From the NCBI GenBank assembly GCA_050305405.1, contig JBNLFG010000001.1, positions 186,001-250,000 on the forward strand: a stretch of 64,000 nucleotides of DNA. Direction: 5' to 3'. A program made the translations under genes and the position numbers. The notes under the pieces are model-generated. The model saw nothing but the letters and a program-made list of their open reading frames with translations, ran no database searches and had not been told where the DNA came from. Of this stretch, positions 58,877-64,000 are shown in pieces (position 1 is the first letter of the stretch; the number at the start of each line of letters is the position of its first letter). Source of the DNA: Desulfolinea sp050305405 (GTDB lineage: Bacteria > Chloroflexota > Anaerolineae > Anaerolineales > Villigracilaceae).

Positions 58877-58896
58877 AAAAGGATATTTTATAAGCT

Positions 58897-59547
58897 TTAT
58901 GCAGCTTCTGTTTTTGCGTTGCTCTCTTTGCGCGCCTTCCAGGCTTCAATGAAAACCGGCACCAAGGAGATCACAATGATCGCCAAAATCACAATCGAGA
59001 AGTTATGCTTCACAAAGTCGATATTGCCGAAGAAATAGCCGGCAAAGGCAAAAAGCGGAACCCAGATCAAGCCACCGAAGACATTGTAGGAGAAGAAATA
59101 TTTATAAGACATCTGCCCTACGCCGGCCACGAAAGGCGCAAAGGTACGAATAATCGGCACGAAACGAGCGAGGAAGATCGTCTTGCCGCCGTGCTTTTCA
59201 AAAAACTCATGGGTTTTATCGAGATATTCCTTCTTGACCCATTTGCTATCATAGGCTCTCTCGCCAAGAGAATGACCGATCCAATAGTTGGCGGTATCCC
59301 CTAAAATGGCGGCAACCATCAAAAGACCAACCAACGTGTAAATATTAAGGGCGCCGAGCGCGGCGAAAGTCCCTGCCGCAAAGAGCAAAGAATCACCGGG
59401 CAGGAAAGGCATTACAACTAGGCCCGTCTCGATAAAGATCACCACAAAAAGGATCGCGTAAGTCCACGTACCGTATTGGGTAATGATGTCGCTTAGGTAA
59501 ACATCCAGATGGATAAAAATATCGACAAATTGTGTTAGAAGATCCAT
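58897..59547 (-). CDS. DedA-family membrane protein
   Basis: A 216-residue protein. IETGLVVMPFLPGDSLLFAAG and the second landmark GKTIFLARFVPIIRTFAPFVAG are the DedA/SNARE-associated signatures. DedA proteins flip or recycle lipid carriers such as undecaprenyl phosphate and help membrane homeostasis. Single gene with terminator. Confidence 0.92.
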   Translation of the reverse strand: MDLLTQFVDIFIHLDVYLSDIITQYGTWTYAILFVVIFIETGLVVMPFLPGDSLLFAAGTFAALGALNIYTLVGLLMVAAILGDTANYWIGHSLGERAYDSKWVKKEYLDKTHEFFEKHGGKTIFLARFVPIIRTFAPFVAGVGQMSYKYFFSYNVFGGLIWVPLFAFAGYFFGNIDFVKHNFSIVILAIIVISLVPVFIEAWKARKESNAKTEAA

Positions 59548-59600
59548 TTTTTACTCACTTTTCTGTTGATTAAGGTAACAGCGGGCGATTATACACCATA

Positions 59601-60863
59601 TTAGCGTTCTTCAATCCACACATGCAACAAAGGATCACCCGGCGGTAGAATCTCGCCAATTTGCTGGTCGCGCGGCACAAGCTGCTCAAGCACATCCATA
59701 CCGCTAATGACCTGCCCAAAGACCGTATAGATTCCGTTCAAGTCCGGTTGAGCATCATAGGTAATAAAAAATTGGCTGCCATTTGTATTCTCGCCCAGGT
59801 TCGCCATCCCCACCACACCGGCGCGATCAAAGGTCAACGCTTCATCGATCTCGTCGGCAAAGAAATAGCCTGGAGTCCCCTGCCCTGTTCCGCTTGGGTC
59901 GCCTGCCTGCGCCACAAAACCGGGGATTACACGGTGAAAAGTGATCCCGTCGTACCAACCCTGCTGCGCCAAAAAGACAAAATTATTCACCGCCACGGGT
60001 GCCTGCTGTGTGTAAAACTGGATCACCACTTCGCCGTACTCAGTCTCCAAATGCGCCAGATACTCCTTGCTCAGGTCGATCACCATCGGCGGGCAGGATG
60101 TGAACTGTTTTTCGCCCAAAACGATCAGCGCTGTGATCTGGCGCAAACTCGCCAAATCAAGCGGGCCTGAATAAATCTGCCCATTGATGAGCAAAAAGGG
60201 GATTCCAGGGATGCCAATCTCAATACCTTCTGTGAAGGATTGTGATACTTGCTCCGCAAGCGCATCGGATCGCAGATCAGCAACGAGTTGCGCTCCATCC
60301 ATGCCGAGCGTGGAGGCTTGATCGGCCACCCACGTCTCAAAAGCGGATTCTGTTAACTCGCCCCAAGCAGCTTGGTCGGCAAATAGAAGCTCCTGTAAGG
60401 CCCAATCACCGCCCTGCAACGCCGCCGCATGGACAGCCTGTGCCGCCAAGCCCGCCAACTCATGTCCGGCGTTGGTGACCAGTGGAAAGTCGCGATAAAC
60501 AATGCGTACATCCTGCGGGAACTCTTCGTACAGCGCCATCAAGTTCGGCGCGAAAGCTGCACAGCCGAGGCATTGAAAGTCGCTGTATTCGATAAAAGTC
60601 ACAGCGGCATCTTCTTCACCCAAAATACGATCATCTCCCCCCACAGGAGGAAAGAGCGAATCTTCCTGCGCTGAGGGGGTTGGCATACTGTTCATCGCAA
60701 AGCACTCGCTCAGAAGCTGCTGCGTTGCCGTCGGCAGCGGGAGTGGTGTCCTCGTTGGGACAGGCGTCGGAGTTGGGTTGGTTGTGGACGCACAAGCATT
60801 TATGAAAAGCGCCGCCAAAAGCAAAAAAAATATTCTTTTCAGCATCATAGGTTTCTCAATCAT
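59601..60863 (-). CDS. Lipoprotein with fused DsbA-like thioredoxin and cyclophilin domains
   Basis: A 420-residue protein. A signal sequence ends in a lipobox (LFINAC). A Thr/Pro linker follows (about 27-50). Residues about 80-255 are DsbA/DSBA-like with CLGC in YSDFQCLGCAAFAPNL and a cis-Pro loop GIPGIPFLLING. Residues about 270-415 are a cyclophilin peptidyl-prolyl isomerase: FVFLAQQGWYDGITFHRVI, GFVAQAGDPSGTG, NGSQFFITY and YTVFGQVISGMDVL. A two-in-one extracytoplasmic folding factor. The start at 60863 abuts the upstream stop; ATGs at 60848 or 60845 give a tighter signal peptide. Confidence 0.88.
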   Translation of the reverse strand: MIEKPMMLKRIFFLLLAALFINACASTTNPTPTPVPTRTPLPLPTATQQLLSECFAMNSMPTPSAQEDSLFPPVGGDDRILGEEDAAVTFIEYSDFQCLGCAAFAPNLMALYEEFPQDVRIVYRDFPLVTNAGHELAGLAAQAVHAAALQGGDWALQELLFADQAAWGELTESAFETWVADQASTLGMDGAQLVADLRSDALAEQVSQSFTEGIEIGIPGIPFLLINGQIYSGPLDLASLRQITALIVLGEKQFTSCPPMVIDLSKEYLAHLETEYGEVVIQFYTQQAPVAVNNFVFLAQQGWYDGITFHRVIPGFVAQAGDPSGTGQGTPGYFFADEIDEALTFDRAGVVGMANLGENTNGSQFFITYDAQPDLNGIYTVFGQVISGMDVLEQLVPRDQQIGEILPPGDPLLHVWIEER

Positions 60864-62129
60864 CTATTCTTCGATCATCCCCAATAACTCACTAAACGAA
60901 TCCACCCAGCGGATGCGCTCAACGAACTCTTCCAGCGAGGTGCTTTGCTCGCGCAGGGCACGCACAGCAGGCCCGACAGGGTCTTCACCTGCCGCGCCAC
61001 CGGGGCTGTCCGCATAGGCGCCGTAAAAGGCGAAGTACGCCTGATTCAGTTTACGGATGGCGTAGCCATTCTCCCAGAAGACCTGCCGACGTGCTTCCAT
61101 ATAGGCTTCGGCTTCTTCGATCTTGCCATCAGCGAGGAGCGCGTCCACTTGCAGGCGCGTTTCACGCATCTCGGCGCGGTAGTCAAAGGGAGTGTCCTCA
61201 GGGTCGGGCATCCCGTCGACAGACGAGAGCAAGTCAACAGGCGGGCGTTCCGCCGCAAGTATTTCAGGATAATAGCGCTCGATAACCCTCTGTCCGATCT
61301 CCCCACCGACGATTGAGGCCACCGTCTCATTAATCGTACGCAGTTCAGGCGTTGTCCCATAATTGATCCCCAGCGGGTGCAGGCTGAGATAATTATGCGA
61401 CCATTCGTGCGCGAGCGTATCCACGATCCAGGGCAGATTGGTTGAACGCATGCCCATCGTTGGATAAATCCCCACGCCGCCAATCGCAACCACCAGCGCG
61501 GATTTATTCTGTTCTCTGGCGATTTGCTCTTCGAGGGCTGCCTGCTCATCAACAGGCAGATCGGCAAGCAAAGAAATATTTTCTTCCTGATAGATGGCAT
61601 CGCGCGGCGAGACGATGAGCGCCATCGGCAGCGGCGAGACGTGATAGAGCGGGCGCGGCAACGGCTGCCCCACGGATGTGAGACCTGCTTCCGCCAAAAC
61701 AGCGCTGACCTGCTCCTCAAGCACGGATTCGGCAAAAGGTGCCAATTGGCGTTGTTCCGCATAAAGTTCGTCGAGATAGGCGCGCAACTCAAGCGAAGCA
61801 AGCTCAGGGTCGTCAATATGAGGGTCGGCATAAATCTGACTCAGCTGCCACTCAGTATTGAGCACGCGATCCATATTGCGCAAGTAACCCATCACAACGA
61901 CCTTGCGGTCGACACGGTCAAGATAATAGGGACTACCAATGGCTGCTTGCTGGAGTTTAATCCAAGACGCATCTGCAACCCACTTGACGTAATCAAAGCG
62001 GATGCCGCGCGTATAATCGTCATAATAGTCGATTTCGACATCGTAACGCACTGCGCCGCCCCCCAGCACAACTGAAAGGATAAGGATAAGAAAAAGGGAA
62101 TTTAGGCCCTGCAAAAAACGATCAAGCAT
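60864..62129 (-). CDS. Membrane-anchored HExxH zinc peptidase-like protein
   Basis: A 421-residue protein. One N-terminal membrane helix (about 10-30) precedes a large extracytoplasmic domain. TLAHEWSHNYLSLHPLG carries HEWSH, and NETVASIVGGEIG about 25 residues later can supply the glutamate, the gluzincin layout. The ATG at 62129 is chosen: TATAAT lies 7 nt upstream with no ribosome binding site, so the mRNA is likely leaderless. It is co-transcribed with the folding-factor fusion downstream, whose start abuts its stop. Family not named with certainty. Confidence 0.78.
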   Translation of the reverse strand: MLDRFLQGLNSLFLILILSVVLGGGAVRYDVEIDYYDDYTRGIRFDYVKWVADASWIKLQQAAIGSPYYLDRVDRKVVVMGYLRNMDRVLNTEWQLSQIYADPHIDDPELASLELRAYLDELYAEQRQLAPFAESVLEEQVSAVLAEAGLTSVGQPLPRPLYHVSPLPMALIVSPRDAIYQEENISLLADLPVDEQAALEEQIAREQNKSALVVAIGGVGIYPTMGMRSTNLPWIVDTLAHEWSHNYLSLHPLGINYGTTPELRTINETVASIVGGEIGQRVIERYYPEILAAERPPVDLLSSVDGMPDPEDTPFDYRAEMRETRLQVDALLADGKIEEAEAYMEARRQVFWENGYAIRKLNQAYFAFYGAYADSPGGAAGEDPVGPAVRALREQSTSLEEFVERIRWVDSFSELLGMIEE

Positions 62130-62136
62130 GGGTTGG

Positions 62137-62142
62137 ATTATA
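62137..62142 (-). promoter_or_regulatory. -10 box of the HExxH peptidase gene
   Basis: TATAAT on the minus strand 7 nt before the start at 62129. The -35 region is weak. Confidence 0.5.
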
Positions 62143-62225
62143 CGGGAGTGAAAAGATTTTGAACACCTTGTCAAAATAGTCTGCTCATGCCCTCAATCTG
62201 CCCATCTCCCAAAAAGAGCAGGGAC

Positions 62226-63884
62226 TTAATGTTGATCAGAACAATCTCCGCGACGCTGAAGTTCTACAATTGCCTGATCGGAAGACCAAAAGAAATTTTC
62301 TGCGCCAATGCTTTCTTCCAAACCAGCGCGCACTAACATCTGACGTACCTTGTCGTGAACCCCGGAAAGCATCAACACCCCTCCCTGCGCCTTGAGTTTT
62401 TCGTGCAAACGATGAATCACTTCCAAGCCAGCCGTATCAATCAAGGGGACGCCTCGCATGGACAAGATCAGCACGCGTGTATCCTCCAACGAAGCGAAAC
62501 TTTCATTAAATACACCACTTGCGGCAAAGAAAAGAGGCCCTGTTAAGTAAGCTACCTGCACATGCGAGCAACCTTCCTTAACTTCAACACCTTTTTGGCG
62601 CAATCTTTCCGGATCCACTTTTTGGACATTGATCTCAATATTTGCAATTTTATTTAAAAACAAAGCCCCGGCAAAAAACGACCCAACAAGGATGGCTTGT
62701 GTCAGATCAAGGGCAATGGTTGCCAGGAGCGTAAGACTAAAGGCAATGATGTCGGTTTTAAATCGCTTGCCAAAGAGAAAGCGAATATTTGCCCATTCAT
62801 TCATGCGCCAGGCAGTCACCATCAAGACGCCCGCCAAAGCTGCCAAAGGGATACGGCTTATCACAGGTGCCAAAATAAACATCGAGAGCAAAATAAAAAT
62901 CGCATGGGTGATGCCAGTCAGGCGCGTTTGTCCACCCGATTTGATCCCCACGCTAGAGCGCGCAATCGCGGCTGTTGCCGGAACACCACCAAAGAAGGGT
63001 AGGAGCATGTTCCCGACACCTTGCGCCACCAATTCCTGATTAGCTTGCAAACGGATACCCGTCATATTCGAGGCAACTGCACCGCAGAGCAAACTCTCGA
63101 TTGCGCCAAGGGCTGTGATCGTCAATGCAGGGGCAACATAAACTGAAAGCTGGCTCCAGGAGAAATTTACTAATGAAAAGCGCTCTGCCAAGATGATCGT
63201 CTGCGGAATATCATGCACAGACGCGACACCCCAGTTCAAAATCCAGTTAAGAACCGTTGCCACAATGATCGCCAAGAGCGAAGACGGGAAACGAGCATTC
63301 CATTTGGGAGGCCAGAAAAGCATCGTCGCTATTGCCACCATTCCAATGATGACAACATGCCAATCAGGAGAAAATCCACCCTTGAAATACCCTAAAAACT
63401 TGAAGAGAGCAGCGTCAAAAGCGGGCGTGGTCACCCCCAGGAAACTATCAATTTGCCCGATAAAAATAATCAGCGCAATCCCTGATGTAAAACCCGTAAT
63501 CACAGGGGCGGGGATGAAGGCAATAAACCGTCCCAGCTTAAGCAAGCCAATTACCAAGAGGAAAAGTCCCGAAAGAAAACCCGCGATAAAAACGCCTTGT
63601 AAGCCATAACGCTGCGCCAATACAATCAGCACAGCGCTCATTGCACCTGTAGGCCCGCTAACCTGATAAGGGGCGCCGGACAAAGCACCAATCACCAGTC
63701 CGGCGATGACCGCTGTCACCAAACCCGCCGCAGCACTGGCGCCGGATGCAACACCAAAGGCTAATGCCAGCGGCAAGGCAACGGCAGCAACGGTCATCCC
63801 TGCCAGCAAATCTTGTTGAAATTTGGAAAGGCTATAACCAGAAAACTCATCTTGATATATTTTTTTAAGGGAACGTCGTGGCAT
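62226..63884 (-). CDS. SulP/SLC26-family anion transporter with STAS domain
   Basis: A 552-residue protein. About 10-12 helices begin near residue 25: FQQDLLAGMTVAAVALPLALAFG, SGPTGAMSAVLIVL, GFTSGIALIIFIGQ and NMLLPFFGGVPATAAIARS are SulP landmarks. Residues about 440-545 form the cytoplasmic STAS domain with ILSMRGVPLIDTAGLEVIH. Substrates of the family include sulfate, bicarbonate and other anions. The start at 63884 has GGAG upstream; the frame back to 63971 crosses a terminator. Confidence 0.92.
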   Translation of the reverse strand: MPRRSLKKIYQDEFSGYSLSKFQQDLLAGMTVAAVALPLALAFGVASGASAAAGLVTAVIAGLVIGALSGAPYQVSGPTGAMSAVLIVLAQRYGLQGVFIAGFLSGLFLLVIGLLKLGRFIAFIPAPVITGFTSGIALIIFIGQIDSFLGVTTPAFDAALFKFLGYFKGGFSPDWHVVIIGMVAIATMLFWPPKWNARFPSSLLAIIVATVLNWILNWGVASVHDIPQTIILAERFSLVNFSWSQLSVYVAPALTITALGAIESLLCGAVASNMTGIRLQANQELVAQGVGNMLLPFFGGVPATAAIARSSVGIKSGGQTRLTGITHAIFILLSMFILAPVISRIPLAALAGVLMVTAWRMNEWANIRFLFGKRFKTDIIAFSLTLLATIALDLTQAILVGSFFAGALFLNKIANIEINVQKVDPERLRQKGVEVKEGCSHVQVAYLTGPLFFAASGVFNESFASLEDTRVLILSMRGVPLIDTAGLEVIHRLHEKLKAQGGVLMLSGVHDKVRQMLVRAGLEESIGAENFFWSSDQAIVELQRRGDCSDQH

Positions 63885-63907
63885 TTCAATCTCCAAAGGT
63901 CTTAAAT

Positions 63908-63940
63908 AAAAAAAAGCTTGTGCGGAAAAATGCACGAGCC
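63908..63940 (-). terminator. Terminator-like hairpin upstream of SulP
   Basis: An 8-bp stem with one mismatch (63916-63923 with 63932-63939) followed by eight T on the minus strand. A frame reading EGEVL and a stop at 63981-63983 may be the end of a minus-strand gene outside the window that this hairpin terminates. Confidence 0.6.
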
Positions 63941-64000
63941 AGAATAATAGTCCTTTTTCTTTATTTTGCAAGCAAGGATTTTACAGCACTTCGCCTTCTT

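Noticed and set aside
1..64000. tRNA, rRNA, CRISPR, prophage or defence genes
   Set aside because: Reading the intergenic stretches on both strands gave no T-loop-like or rRNA sequence, no repeat-spacer array, and no phage or nuclease-type defence proteins.

Overview
The window looks like a chromosomal segment of a Chloroflexota bacterium, most likely Anaerolineae. This is inferred from protein style: Thr/Pro-rich 'TPTPT' linkers behind single membrane anchors, a paired SPFH-like membrane protein set, an EF-G paralogue with a GHGSTGKT P-loop, a bL31 with a long C-terminal extension, and moderate GC. It was not tested with a marker gene. No rRNA, tRNA, CRISPR array, prophage or intact insertion sequence was recognised.

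Region 1 (1-6660) is a sulfur-handling gene cluster. It holds the 3' part of a haem protein that joins an EF-hand, a CxxCH site and a b-type cytochrome, two YeeE/YedE-type sulfur transporters (one with a degenerate rhodanese tail), an ArsR regulator, a sulfide:quinone oxidoreductase-like flavoprotein, a DUF1641 protein, a single-cysteine DsrC/TusE-like carrier and a DsrE2-like protein. Together they suggest import or oxidation of sulfide or sulfane sulfur with electrons passed to the quinone pool. Related sulfur functions recur later: an Rrf2 regulator plus a TauE-type exporter (36.9-38.1 kb) and a SulP transporter (62.2-63.9 kb).

Region 2 (6.7-17.8 kb) carries an EF-G paralogue, a methyltransferase, a phosphoglycerate-mutase-like metalloenzyme, RNase HI, etfBA with a diverged relic of an etfA 3' end behind it, a formylglycine-generating-enzyme-like membrane protein, an acidic lipoprotein, and an MFS pump behind an 18-bp-arm operator. 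Region 3 (17.9-28.3 kb) has a NicO-type metal exporter fused to a TolB-like propeller, a PHP phosphoesterase, and a run of SPFH-like pair, two GT-C-type membrane proteins and psuG.

Region 4 (28.3-33.9 kb, minus strand) is rplU-rpmA-rpmE followed by tdk-hpt-cca and a membrane-anchored Thr/Pro protein; rpmE encodes bL31 joined to a domain resembling the RNA polymerase alpha C-terminal domain. Region 5 (34-53 kb) mixes small regulators and transporters (CrcB, PspC, Rrf2/TauE, PilZ, PlsC, GT2, DegV, a deoxynucleoside kinase, an ABC-2/MFS export operon, LysE), TrmI, a NUDIX hydrolase, bL25 and a 15-residue-repeat membrane protein. Region 6 (53.2-57.0 kb) is a tetrapyrrole cluster: ferrochelatase, protoporphyrinogen oxidase and a PucC-family MFS protein. 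Region 7 (57-64 kb) holds VanZ, an M29 aminopeptidase, DedA, a DsbA-cyclophilin fusion lipoprotein next to an HExxH protease, and SulP.

Two genome-wide habits show. Several genes start 6-9 nt after a good -10 box with no ribosome binding site (rnhA, plsC, trmI, a lipoprotein, an SPFH-like gene, the HExxH protease), which points to leaderless mRNAs. Many gene ends carry long, nearly perfect hairpins with tiny loops, one of which occurs twice with an identical 33-bp core.
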